Origin: Artemisia argyi
Taxonomy: Eukaryota > Streptophyta > Magnoliopsida > Asterales > Asteraceae
NCBI GenBank assembly: GCA_030686995.1
Contig: CM060685.1
Location: 24,536,065 to 24,600,064 of the forward strand
Direction of reading: 5' to 3'
DNA: 64,000 nt
Each line of letters opens with the position of its first letter. Position 1 is the first letter of the stretch. Below are positions 47,343 to 58,774 of this stretch, piece by piece. A program made the position numbers and the translations under genes. The notes beneath the pieces are model-generated. The model worked only from the letters and a program-made list of their open reading frames with translations, ran no database searches and was not told where the DNA came from.

Positions 47343-48752
47343 AAGTCACAATACAAGGTTCGTAAGTCTCCACTAACACGTACCATAATGTCTAACAAGA
47401 ATCCGATTGGTGAAAGTCGAAATACGAACATAATACCAATACAATATCAGCCACGCAAATAGGAACACAATTCTCCATGTACGCTAAAAACCGTAGAATA
47501 TCATACGAGATCACCATCGCCCATACAAGTAGCAATCGATACTTCGCTCCAAAATGCCAAAAGACATAATAAATACTAATCGTTCCTTACGAGATGAACA
47601 TACATTCCGAATAACATGACTTCAAAGATAGAATAACCAGATCTTCTAACCAAGTACTCCCTCGCTTAGGAAGCAACATAACAACAACACAAATCCAAAT
47701 CGATCTAGCCATGATGCTGGCGTAGACTCCTCAACTCCGCAACAAACTCAGCAATAAACTCAGCAATAATCATCTCAAGTCGGTCAGACATCCGCGAGAT
47801 CCTCTCGCCCTGTGCAGTAATCTGAGCCCACATCCTACCAGTCTCACCTAACTCTGCATGCTCAACAGAAACCTTAGAAGGTGCATCCAACGCCACAGGA
47901 CTACCAGGTGGTGAATCAAACAAAAACGGATGATCAGGTGAAACCGGCTCTAACGGATGTATCAGGGAATCGGGCTTCGCAGAATGAACGGAATGTGCTA
48001 GCGACCCATCATCATCAGGCATCTCCTCCTCCTGAGGATCATCCTCTTCCTCATCCTGAGGGTCATCATTCTCTTCCTCATCTTGAGGGTTATCATTCTG
48101 CTCACCCTCGTACTCCTCCTTATACTCCTCATCGGAGGGGTACTCCATCAATCGTCATCTCTGAGCAGGTGAACCACGAGGCGATAAAATCGGTGACTTA
48201 GGATGATAAAGTAGTGACCGAACGCATGACCAACACATATGGGTCATTAGGGGCCATAGTGATCTACGAGGGGCGACGCGTACCAGCATAAACATCCTCA
48301 ATAACATCGTACGAATAGGAGGTCATGGTTTGTGACAACGGCGTAGGGTAGGTGTAAGTGTTTCAAAACAACTAAACCGCGAACTCAAAATACCATATCA
48401 AAATCATCATATAATTCCCAATCATATATATCAAGAAAGATTTAAAATACGGCATTACTAAAATCGTTCATAAAATAATTAAGCCATATAATTCCTCAAA
48501 CGCATATAATTCCTCAAAACGCATATAATTCCTCAAAACGCCATCATATCACTAAATCAATAAACCTCAAATCCTCAAATCATCTCAAGAATCCCATATC
48601 CAATAATCATCTCAATATACCTCTATATAAACAATGATGCTTCGGCTTGACGGGCTGGCGGGCAATGGTCGAGGATCGTTTTCTATAAAAATCGGTTATA
48701 GTTTAGGTGTCCATTTACCTAGTTCTCTATAACCTTGGCTCTGATACCAATC

Positions 48753-50356
48753 TGTAACACCCCCAAAATTTAATACAGCGGAAGACTCAACAAGCTTTCG
48801 GGGTGCTACGGGGATTGGTATCCATTCAAGTCATGAAAGAACGAGATAAAGTAAACATAAGAAAAACACAACCAAAACGGGTTTTAAAGTCTACATTTAT
48901 CCCAAGAATTATCCAAAGTAAGGCCCAAAAGAAATAAACATAGGTCCATAATAGTTTATCAGAGTTTTAGAAAAATAGATCCATAACCGGTGCCATTGCC
49001 AAGCCTCCAATCCAAGCATCCATAGAGCATCACTTAATTTCCTGAGAAAACGTGCTAAAAGTCAGCTTTCGCTGGTGAGATCATAGGTTTAAATTCATCT
49101 AACAATATAGTGGACATATACGCAAAACGCTTGCTAGCTAGACTAAGGATTTACTAAAAGCCTGCGGATACCCTCCGCTCCATCATAACACACGGATACC
49201 CTCCGTTCTTACATAGATATTCGGGTAATGCCCGCAATATCATAAATACTCGGATAACCTCGGAAGTATTAATAACCTATAGGTGCACACTACAGTATCT
49301 AAATAAGCCAACCATGAATAGTACACACGAACCGTGTGACTAAACCTGACACTTCCAAATAAGCCAACCTTGAATAGCACACATAAAATGTGACTAAAGC
49401 TGACAAAATATCCTAGTCCATACGCATAGCAAGTTTAGAAAAGAATATAAAAGCGATAATAGTTCACATAAAATAATTTGCACGTTTCTCACCCCAAGTA
49501 TTGAAAACATAGTTCAAGATTAAAAGTGAGGCTATGACTCACCTCAAGTCCAGAAATCAGTAAGAAGAAATCGGTAGAAATGAGATGTATAGTAACTCAA
49601 AAGACGGCAACTACGGACTTGGCACGACCTTCGATATCATAAGAAATAGGTCTCGAAAATCTACAAGGATTAAGAAAACCGTGTGTGAACTAATGGATCT
49701 AATAGATCTAGTGATGGGGAAATGATTAGTGGTGTTTTTAGGTGGTGTTGGAGGGTGGTTAGGCAGCGGCAGCCACCTAGTGGTAATGGTGGCTAGGGTT
49801 TTTGGTAAGAAGAAGAAGATGAGGGAGAGAGAGATGTATTGGTGAGGGTTGTGTTTTGTTTGTGTGTGGTTTTGTGTTCCAGGTACCACAAGGACGAATT
49901 TTGTTGTCACTCTTTTATTTTTATTTTCATTTCTTTCTTTCTTTCTTATAACAATAATAATACTAATAACAATAATAAAAATAAAAGTATTATTATATTT
50001 AGGGTAAGGTGGCTAGGTGTAGAATACACGGACCAAAACCCGAAACTCGTTTCAAACATTTAATATCTCACGAGATGTTCCAGAAATAAATATATATTGT
50101 CGAGTCCGTAAACTCAAGACATAAAATTTTTGTTAGGTTATTCTAGTGCCGGAGTCAACGTAGTGCCAATAAAATCTCGAAATAAATTCTCATCACATCG
50201 ATAATCCAAATTGATTACATAAAATTTTAAATATAATCAACCAAAATATTGGTTTTTATAAGTTTGTTACGAATAAAATTTCAAATATAAATTTATAAAC
50301 GAACTTTTATGTAATGCGGGTTTTCAAAATGGCTCCCTAATTTGCCAGTTGTCACA
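48753..50356 (-). repeat. 5' LTR of the gypsy element
   Basis: 1604 bp. It is adjacent to the primer-binding site at 48,737-48,750 on the element's own strand, which makes it the 5' LTR although it lies on the right in this window. Confidence 0.93.
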
Positions 50357-50533
50357 CTCATCGGCAACTTGAATAACATTAGTTGTTTGATCTGGATCAG
50401 GAGACAGGAAAACGGCTTTCATTACTTGTGTCATAGTGCCCGTAAATGCGTGAGGGTCCGTATAATACAAGTTATGTTTCTCAGCGTCTGAATCATTCGT
50501 CTTCATGGGTGTCTTGGCATCATGAGTATGCAT

Positions 50534-51339
50534 CTTAAAACAACATTTAAGAAAAATATAAAAAAGTAAAAATTCTTATTAATAAGATGAAAAGAAAAAT
50601 TAAAAAGATAAATCCTATTAAATATAAGCTATCACTTGAATTTAAAATTTGATTTATTGATATTTTTCTTTTACCAAACTTTTTAACTAGAGCTTAAAAT
50701 TAAGCAAATTGGAGTGAAAAGATTTGGACAGTTGACTTTGGTCAACTGTCATCGGCAAAGGCTGAAACTTGACGTGCGCAGTCTACTGCACTAACTTGCA
50801 TCCTAATTAATAGAAAGTATCCAAGTATAGCTACTCAAGGGACCCAAGAACACCTAGTGGGGCCCACTGAGGTTGTGCAGGGAGGAGATGGCCAATGTTT
50901 AACTTACCTATTTCATCCCCATGAAATTTTATATCCTAATTCTTCCCACAAAATTCATGAAAATTCTAAGCATTTTTACATTTGCTGAATAAGAGTAAAC
51001 ATTTTTTTGAGCTGAGAGGATAGTTAACTAAGCTAAACTAACCAATGATAAACTTGTATGTATGATTGAGCAACTTTAGAAATCCAACAGTGAATGGTTA
51101 CATTGGATTTTGACTTTCTACCTATAGCCACTGGTTTATACTGTCTTACAGAGCCTAAAGAAACTAGATACAAGCAAAAACAACAATAAAGAACACCCTG
51201 AGCCACATCCGCAGGTTCAACCAAACACCCCTTATAAGCCAAGTTACACTAAGTCTGAGATTTTAAGAATTTAAGCTACTTCACTACACCCAATATTTTT
51301 TTTAGTCAATATAAAAACAGTAAATTACACTTTGTTACC
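50534..51339. other. intron sequence of Ulp-like gene B
   Basis: AT-rich, no open exon recognised; it lies between the last mini-exon cassette and the exon carrying the gypsy insertion. The antisense frame at 51,033-51,242 has no supporting features. Confidence 0.5.
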
Positions 51340-51714
51340 TGATTGTGACTATCACCGAATGTCAAATTTTCATCGTCTGGATCAGTAGCCTTCATCGTCT
51401 GAAAACAACATTTCAGAATTGTAAAAACAATTTTTTTTATAATCAATACAAAAAGATTAAATTACAGTTTGTTACCTTATTGTGACCATCACCGACTGTC
51501 AAGTTTTCATCGTTTGGAACAGTAGCCTTCATCGGAGTCTTTGAATCAGGAATATTCATTTCAAAACAACATTTCAGAATTTTAAAAACGATATTTTTTA
51601 TAATCAATTTAAAAAGATTAAATTAAAAGTTATTACCTTAATGTGAGTATCACCGACTGTCATGTTTGCTTCATCAGTATCATTAGTCTTCATCGGTGGA
51701 GCAGGAATATGCAA
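51340..51714 (-). repeat. amplified mini-exon cassettes in Ulp-like gene B
   Basis: Three short coding cassettes read PPMKTNDTDEANMTVGDTH (51,714-51,637), TPMKATVPNDENLTVGDGH (about 51,560-51,480) and TMKATDPDDENLTFGDSH (about 51,399-51,340). The next exon begins with the same motif (KTPMKTNDSDAEKHN, from 50,533). Each ends with a GT donor in phase 0 and intron sequence also repeats between them. Acceptor AGs are present for the first and third; the second lacks a clear AG (GAA before ATG). They look like tandem duplications of one exon with its intron. Confidence 0.75.
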
Positions 51715-52757
51715 CTGAAAAAAGCATTTCATATTGGTAAAAATAGTATTTTTTGTGATCAAATGAAAAAGATTAAATTACATCTTGTTACCTCATTCTG
51801 AACATCATCATGTACTGACATGTCATCGTTAACTACCAACGTCTCTTCAAACTTTATTCCTAACACATTCTCAACGACCCGAATCCTTTTTTTAACAATT
51901 TCTAGCTCACATAAAAGGTGTGACACATGAACATCTCCCACACCTTTCTCTATGTCACCAACCTTTGACTTAATCGACTCAACCTCAGATTGAGTGTGAT
52001 CTTTATCCAATATTGGGTTTCGGGAAGTCTCAGGAATAACGTCACAAGTTTCACCAACCCCCTTTTCTTCCTCTTTATGAATTTCATCACAAACATAACC
52101 AGCCGTATGTTCGTCAGCCGTATCTTCATAATCCATACCTTCATCAGTCATTTTAGCAACTTGAACCAGAATATCATTTTCATTTACTGCATCATCCGTA
52201 TCTTCAGCAGCCATTTGACTAACCGGTATCGGATTTTCAATTTCTGGCTGCTCCAAGTCGTCTTTTGCTTCAACAATTTGCATCTGAAGTGCCCTTATAT
52301 ATTCCATGCTACGTATGTACCACGGACAAAGCAACTCGGAATGTGTTGGTACCAGCTTCTTTAAAGGTTGTACAGCCTAGAATAGAAATAATTGTTAACT
52401 GATATGATGTAAATAAATGACAACTTTAAAGGCTATTAGCTATGGCTGTTGATAGTTTATGACTAAAAAAGAAATTTTACAAATTTTTTAACAATTAAAA
52501 GCAATACTAACCTACAAAGTTCAGCCTATATCATTAAGGATAAGATATAAGCAATACTAACCTAATATTAACTAATTAAAAAGCAAGTGACGTTTTTCCT
52601 TAGTTGTTCAATTACCTGATCAAATAGAATAGAGTGATGCTTTTTCTCAAATTTGTTGATGCTTGACCATGCTAAAGCACGAGGGATCTTCGCAGGGTCT
52701 TTGCACCAAAAATGGGTGCTGTTAGGGAAGGTTTCCAATATCCAAATCTAAAAAACA

Positions 52758-53253
52758 TAGGAAAACAAAATAATTACGCTTACGAACAGAAGGTATCTAA
52801 TTGGATACTACACAAAATACTTACTATATCAGTAAGGATAATATATAAACAATCTGAAATAATGCTTGTTACGAATAAAATCTAACCTTTAATACCCATA
52901 TAAAACCATATAGATTGAATGTTTCTTCTTTTTTTGGAGACTTTTTTACCGGCTTCTTAGATTCTTTCACGGTATTCTCATGCTTTGGAACTACATTCAC
53001 CGTTCCAGGAAAACAAAATAATTACGCTTACGAACAGAAGGTATCTAATTGGATACTACACAAAATACTTACTATATCAGTAAGGATAATATATAAACAA
53101 TCTGAAGTAATGCTTGTTACGAATAAAATCTAACCTTTAATACCCATATAAAACCATATAGATTGAATGTTTCTTCTTTTTTTGGAGACTTTTTTACCGG
53201 CTTCTTAGATTCTTTCACGGTATTCTCATGCTTTGGAACTACATTCACCGTTC
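52758..53253 (-). repeat. 248-bp tandem duplication across exon 1/intron 1 of gene B
   Basis: 52,758-53,005 and 53,006-53,253 are near-identical direct repeats; I saw only single-base differences by eye, for example GAAATAATG against GAAGTAATG. Each copy contains the end of the DUF1985 exon (NLYGFIWVLK), its GT donor and part of intron 1. The inner copy has no acceptor, so it would probably stay in the intron. Near-identity suggests a young event. Confidence 0.9.
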
Positions 53254-54149
53254 TTTTATACAATTGACACCACAAGTACTCTCCCCATGGATACTCATTC
53301 CACAAAGAGAAATCCTCAACCATAATCAACAAATGATCAGGTATGTAGAACCTCCCTTCTCTACCCATAAACACACAAGTGGCAATCACCAATAAACAAC
53401 ACCGAACAGCATCCTCATCCGATAATGAATCCCACACTTGCCCAGGCTTCAACAACCCCAAAATCTGTTGACCCTTGATTCTTTTCTTCTTAGTTACTTT
53501 CATTTCCGGAAATAACCGGTCTAAAAAAGGACTATATGGTATACCACGCACAATACGCCCTTCATCTTTATCAACATGCCCTAATCGAAAACCAGTAACA
53601 AGGCTAAATTGTTCACGCCCAAATTCAAGTAAATTATCACCTATTTGAAAATTAAGTAGAGGGCAAAAATCACTAACTTTGGGAACCATAACCGCATTTT
53701 GGTAAAAGAAATTATACAGATAGTTATCAGGGTTATGAGAGGGGAAATCTAACCATGCCCCAAATACAGTGGTTCTAAACAAATTTGTTCTTCCTACATT
53801 CAACAATGCTTTAATACTAGTAAGATGTTCTACCCTAGATCTTACCGAAATCTTCGCGTCAAACATACTTGTATGTGGGGTCGAACGCTTACGATGTGGG
53901 TTTTCAATATTAGGGTCGAACGCTTCCAATTGGGTTAAATTGGGTGCGTTTTCAATAATTTGGGTGCGTCAACTATTAGGGTTTTGCGTTTTCAATAATT
54001 TGGGTGCGTGAACAAAATCTAATATCATAGGGTCGTTTGGTGTTCGGATGCGTGAACAATTTTGGTGTTTGGGTCATTTGGTGTTTGGGTGTGTGAACAA
54101 TGTAGGTTTTCAATATTAGGGTCGTTTGGTGTTTGGAGAAGAGAGTAGC

Positions 54150-54807
54150 AGGTTGTGGGTTTTCAGTCTTGGTGTGTTGGTGTTTGGAGAAGAGAGTAGC
54201 AGGTTGTGTTAGAGAAGATAGTATAAAGGTGTTTTGTATGTGTTTTGGTGTTTGCTTTGTATTTTAAAAGAGAATACAGTATTAGTATTTGTTTTTAAAG
54301 GTGTATTTTAAATAATAATAAGTATAAGAGTAATAAAATTAATAATTAGTATTTGTTTTTAAAAGTAATTTTTATAAATGTAAAGAAGTATAAAAAAATG
54401 TATAAAAGGTGTATAATATGATAGTGCAATGTACTTATATAATAAAATATTTATCCTACCTAATCAGTCACCCAAGAATGCACATGGGTGGGACCAAGTC
54501 GTCCAAAAAATTTGTACTAGAAAATAATAAAAAAAGACTATACTTTTGGGGAAAAAGACAAAATAAGGATAGTCGCCCAAGAATGTGGGCCCAAGTCGCC
54601 CAAGAAAATAATAGGCTAGGTGGGTAGGATGCAAGTACATAAGGGTACATTGTGGGGACAATCCTATGGGACACATGTCAACCATATGTGATAGTTGCCC
54701 AAAGATTTTTAGGATATAGTCGCCCCTGGGGTATTTGAAGAAAAAAAATTAGTGGGGTGAATGGGGTACACATGGTTGTACCTTTGGGGTGAATAGGGAA
54801 TTACCTC
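54150..54807 (-). repeat. right terminal inverted repeat of the giant MULE
   Basis: It is the inverted partner of 20,278-20,900. It carries AGTCGCC motifs near 54,570, 54,592 and 54,718, plus degenerate copies. The start codon of Ulp-like gene B (53,929) lies about 220 bp inside the repeat's inner border and reads inward, mirroring gene A. The inner limit is approximate because similarity fades. Confidence 0.85.
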
Positions 54808-54936
54808 TTTCATAAGACAAGGATTGAATAATTTTTTAATGTGACGGGATATGACCGATTTGTGTGACACGCGAGACAAAGAGGATCTCTCAAATCTTTT
54901 TAAGAATTTTACGGAATGCAACAAAGTGACAGTTGA

Positions 54937-55203
54937 CTTTTTTTTGGGTAAAAGGTCAACGACCTATATTACTCCAAAAAGCATTTAAGTACAACGGATA
55001 TGGGTCAATCCCATATCTCAGCCCGTTACATAGGCGAAACGCTTACATAACAAGATACTTTCTATTTTCTAAACAAGAAAACAAAACCACTAACCACATG
55101 ATATTAAGAGACTCTGACAAAAAGATAAACTACTTCCTACGACCTTGGAGATTAAAGCCATAAATGGCATTAAGAGCATCCAAATTCTCTGGAAGATCAT
55201 AAA
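54937..55203 (-). mobile_element. retroposon 3' end (poly-A on minus strand), split by the CACTA element
   Basis: On the minus strand a coding end (DLPENLDALNAIYGFNLQGRRK, stop at 55,130-55,132) is followed by about 190 bp of untranslated sequence. It ends CTTTTACCC plus eight A at 54,937. The same reading continues beyond the CACTA element at 60,291-60,350 (MDKTHEREDEFDDYDDYSKQ). This is the 3' part of a LINE or a retrocopy, later interrupted. The 5' limit near 60,360 and the target duplication are not resolved. Confidence 0.6.
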
Positions 55204-56429
55204 CACTACAACAAAAAAAGTCATTGGAACTGGTTATAATAGCTCATGGAGAGTGGTTTTGGAACCACTCTCTGTGAGGGGGTATCTCTATGACCGAAAC
55301 ACATAGAAATCGGTTCTTCAACCAGTCTTTATTGGAAGTATCAAGACTGGTTTTTGCTATGAACTAGTCTCCAATGCAGAGGAAACAAGATATCTATTAT
55401 AAAGGAAACACACTGGTTTTTATCCCAAAACCAGTCTTTTTCTGGATTTGTTTTTCAAAAAAAATAATAATAAAAATAATTGGTTTTTTTTCAATTTTTA
55501 TTAAAATTTCAGATTTTAGTCATTTTACATCATAGTTATACAAGTAATATAAATCCGCATATATAAAGTGATCATAATACACCAAAAACCTTGAAATCAA
55601 CAAACTATATTAATACACAATACATGAAGTCGTATCAAAACCCAAATTAATCAAACACCACTGAACAAAATCAGCAAACTTGGAATAAAGACACTAGAAA
55701 TTCAACAGATTCAAACATAATGAGATCAATCACGCTACAATGCTAACATTTATATAATAGAATGTGAATGCTAAACAATTAAAGATAATTCTAACTACTC
55801 TACATGTTCGGCAAGCATGTGGCTTTCCTCGCTATTGAATCTGATCTCTCAAAGGAATCCAAAAGAACTCCCTTCATGTTCGGTATTCTTGACGATACAA
55901 TGCAGGATAAAATTCATAATCCCCTGGTACAGGTTGATGATCTACAAAGGAATTGTAAAAAGAAACAGTTTAGACCCATTTAATGAAAAGTACTTAACCT
56001 TTTGGATTAATTCTTCTAACTAGTCATCTGTGCAAAATCATCACAATAGCTAAAAAAAAGTTCAAAGATCTTCTCTAAAGAACACCTAATAGACATAATT
56101 CAAGTGCAATTAGGATCATGTTAAATAAAGTAGTTTTCTCACCATCACAAACACATATTGACGCCGTTACTTTACCCTTAATAACAAGGAGGAGCAATTT
56201 GGCTACTGGTTATCGATCCATTTACTACTCTAGCAAATTAAAAACTCAAATGGTTAAAGGGTACCACAACAATCTAATTTACTTTTTGGAAACATAGTGT
56301 CCTAATCATTTCTGCAGCAGAACTAGTTCTAAAAAGAAAGTGTCATATGTCGAAAGAAAGATGAACTTACACTGGAAGGAAAGATCCAAGAATTATGCTC
56401 CGATTAGAAGCTGAGGCTTGCATATTTCC

Positions 56430-57809
56430 TTGTTGGACTCTAATCCTGGAAAATGTCCCTGCAAAGGTTTGAAATCATTGTGTAGCCCAACAGCAAACCC
56501 TCATCTGGCCTTGTGCCACCACTTCTTAGATAATCTGCAGTCTGTATAAGAAGAAAAACCAGGCATTATGGAGTGCATATCATTTTGAATATTATACTCC
56601 GTAATACATTATATATGATAAGAAATAAAGAAATAGATAGGCGGATAGCAAGACAACTGGATCCTTCCACATCAGTAACTAGCACATATAACACAGTTCA
56701 AGTTTGAAGCTCAAACCGTAACTACATTGAGCATGAGCTTAAAAGTGGCACTTTTGACTCATTTAATGATAAATGATCCGATATGCTGTGTTTAATCTCA
56801 ACTGGGAATAAATTAGCCAAATGGGAAACGTGTCAAACGGGTTAAAGGTTTCCCAAAGCTATTCATAAATTAGTACAACCACCTAAATTGTTTTACTTGG
56901 AAAAGTAGTTTGCTGCAGCCTCTAAACTTTAACTGAGTAGCCAATCACCACAGATGCCAGCTCTTCCATGTGGAGCAAAGATGCAGGGAATACCAGGAGT
57001 ATTTGTAGGAAGAGCAGCACCCCTGCGTAGTTGTTTAACATTAATACCATAATCATTATTAGTATTACCTTACACAAGTTACTGACCGCTGAAAACTCAT
57101 ACCGCAATTGTACGCGGGAATATATTGGTGCCTGAAGTGAGGAAGCAGGCAACCCAAGGGCATTCTCAACACCTGCAAGCATCAATTCTATCACCTTCTC
57201 TGCTGTGAGTCTGTGACACTCGGAATATTCTCCTGATAAAACATCACACAACAGGAAGCAATTTACTAATTTACCATAAGAAAAACATGAAGAAAAGGGG
57301 AAAAGAGAAACAAAGGCAGTTAAATGTCAATTTGGCAGTCACGTATGGACTGTTAGGTGTTGTTGTACAGCGGAGTAAGTATCACTATAAGTAAAAGCTA
57401 TGGAACTTTATTGCGCTTTGCAAAAGAAGCTATGCTAAAAAACGTCCAACAATGAGGTCCAATGTTTTGAGAATTAAATAATTTTTGTGTGTTGTTTCCC
57501 ATCCATGATACAGAATCTATTCCTTTCACAAAAGCCCCCTCAAATGAAACTGCAGCTGCTGCAGCTGACAAAGGAAGAGGATCTGCAAATGCAGCAAGAA
57601 GAGCCCATATAGAACTTAGTTCCAATCTCTGTAAATGACCAATCAATGTCCACCAATAATAAATGAATAAGACTAGGTAATAGAAGATGAGGGGATAAGT
57701 TTTTTAAAAAATTCCTAAAGTTCAAATATACCTTCATTTGTTTCGCAATAAGTGGTAATCCCGATGAAGAAAGCAACCGGTTAGCACATTTTCCTGATGA
57801 CGATACCAT
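56430..57809 (-). pseudogene. host-gene exons carried in the CACTA element, unidentified
   Basis: On the minus strand, spliceable exons read SGKCANRLLSSSGLPLIAKQ (57,809-57,738), LELSSIWALLAAFADPLPLS with SFEGAFVKGIDSVSWMGNNT (about 57,625-57,398), ECHRLTAEKVIELMLAGVEN with LGLPASSLQAP (about 57,251-56,930), and ADYLRSGGTRPDEGLLLGYT (about 56,540-56,440). Introns between them start GT and end AG. The style is that of a conserved helical host protein. I cannot name it with confidence; a large Mediator tail subunit (MED33/REF4 type) is one untested possibility. No start or end is included and the third exon looks degenerate, so it is a captured fragment. Confidence 0.55.
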
Positions 57810-58429
57810 CTATCATATTCCACTAGAATAAGCAAATGATTTACATAATTACATCTAATATTTGCTTATGAAATATACCAACAAAAAGCAATACAATATA
57901 CGGATTAATTAAATAAGTTCACAATAAAGCCTAATTTAAGCGAAACGCAACAATCATAGTAAACCCCAAAAATAAAACCAACCGCAGATACACATATAAA
58001 CATAATTATATAAAGAAAAAAAACGAAAAAAGGGTTTTACTTTGAGGATATCAGCGGAGATGCCAATTCATTTTGGTCAACAAAAGATTAGATCTATTGA
58101 TTATTTGGAGTGATTAGTAAAAGGGCCTCAACTTCTGAGAGAAATGATATGAAATCATGAATGGTTTTGACTTTTGAGGAATGTTCACATTTGAGACTTG
58201 AGAGGAAATTCTGTGCCGCATCTTTTTGGTATTTGGTTTTGGAGGGACAGTTCAAAATTTTTGGGTTTATTAACGTGGGTTCTAAAATTTGGGAGTGTTT
58301 AAGCTATAAAATAGAACAAAATTTCTTTTATGTCTCGTTTTGGTACATAAATTTTAAAAAATATGAGTAACTTTTACAAACTTTCATAAAATGTGTTAAT
58401 ACGTACATTTTGTATTGTTGTCATACCAT

Positions 58430-58774
58430 TAGGGCTGACCATCGGGCCGGATCCCCACCTGACCCGACTCGTTCCGACTAATCCCGATCCCGAAAGTCAC
58501 TTAAATCGTAAACCGAATACCGAAAGTAGTCGGTTTTTGCTTGTATTTTGTCGGTTTTTGGCCCGTCCCGTCCCGTCCCGACACATCCCGAAAGTAGTCG
58601 GTTTTTGCTTGTATTTTGTCGGTTTTTGGCCCGTCCTGACCCGTCCCAAATCCCGAAAATGCTAAAAATCCATCCCGACTCCTGACCCGAGAAGCTATTA
58701 TTCGGTTTCGGGACTATCAGTTTATGTCAGGATCGGGTCGGTTGTCAGAACTCGGACGGTTTTGCTCACCCCTA
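58430..58774. mobile_element. hAT-type MITE (345 bp) in the CACTA element
   Basis: The ends TAGGGCTGACC and the complement of GCTCACCCCTA are hAT-like. The 8-bp flank is CATACCAT (58,422-58,429) against CATACCAC (58,775-58,782), 7 of 8 identical. The core carries two copies of a block with CCCGAAAGTAGTCGG and Cys/Gly-free CCCG-rich repeats, GC-richer than its surroundings. The Pro/Arg-rich frame within it is not a gene. Confidence 0.8.

Larger units (their letters stand above)
41063..50356 (-). mobile_element. Ty3/gypsy (Tekay/Del-like chromovirus) retrotransposon, 9294 bp
   Basis: LTRs are at 41,063-42,655 and 48,753-50,356 (1593 and 1604 bp), running TGTAACACCC to GTTGTCACA. The 5-bp duplication CTCAT is at 41,058-41,062 and 50,357-50,361. 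On the minus strand a primer-binding site (complement of 48,737-48,750, TTGGTATCAGAGCC) follows the 5' LTR and a purine tract (complement of 42,656-42,670) precedes the 3' LTR. Gene order is gag, protease, RT, RNase H, integrase, chromodomain-like tail. The two LTRs differ at a few dozen sites by eye, so insertion is fairly recent. It lies inside an exon of Ulp-like gene B. Confidence 0.95.
38426..53929 (-). pseudogene. Ulp-like gene B: DUF1985 plus Ulp1 protease, split by a gypsy element
   Basis: Starting at 53,929, exon 1 (to 53,135) is DUF1985 (FRTTVFGAWLDF, FSLVTGFRLG, DEDAVRCCLLV, WGEYLWCQLY). Exon 2 is 52,747-52,616 (132 bp, same size as in gene A) and exon 3 is 52,376-51,792 (acidic). 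Short cassettes follow at 51,714-51,340, then an exon from 50,533 cut by the gypsy insertion and resuming at 41,057. The remaining exons are 40,895-40,557, 40,312-40,103, 40,028-39,841, 39,102-38,941 and 38,845-38,426. The Ulp1 triad is visible (KHWALGSLHI, TIYDSLPE, YGDCGVWVC). Lesions are the 9.3-kb insertion, a 1-bp loss in an A run in the 188-bp exon (about 39,965-39,975), and a 248-bp tandem duplication at exon 1. The last two exons of gene A are fused here, without the intron that holds F-box 1. Confidence 0.85.
20278..54807. mobile_element. giant Mutator-like transposon (34,530 bp) with gene cargo
   Basis: The left end GAGCTAATTC and the complement of the right end, GAGGTAATTC, start inverted repeats of about 0.6 kb. 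Both are flanked by a perfect 9-bp duplication, TTTCATAAG (20,269-20,277 and 54,808-54,816). The flanking sequence joins without gap in the paralogous RLP1 spacer, where TTTCATAAG occurs once (8228-8236). Inside, in order: Ulp-like gene A (+), F-box 1 (+), transposase (-), 155-bp array, charged exon (+), F-box 2 (+), GRF protein (+) and Ulp-like gene B (-). Later insertions are a fold-back element (28,982-30,354) and a gypsy element (41,063-50,356); subtracting them leaves about 23.8 kb. It is comparable in concept to Kaonashi-type MULEs with Ulp genes but larger. Confidence 0.93.

Noticed and set aside
58393..58665. Pro/Arg-rich frame
   Set aside because: Lies within the CCCG-rich core of the hAT-type MITE; repeat artefact.
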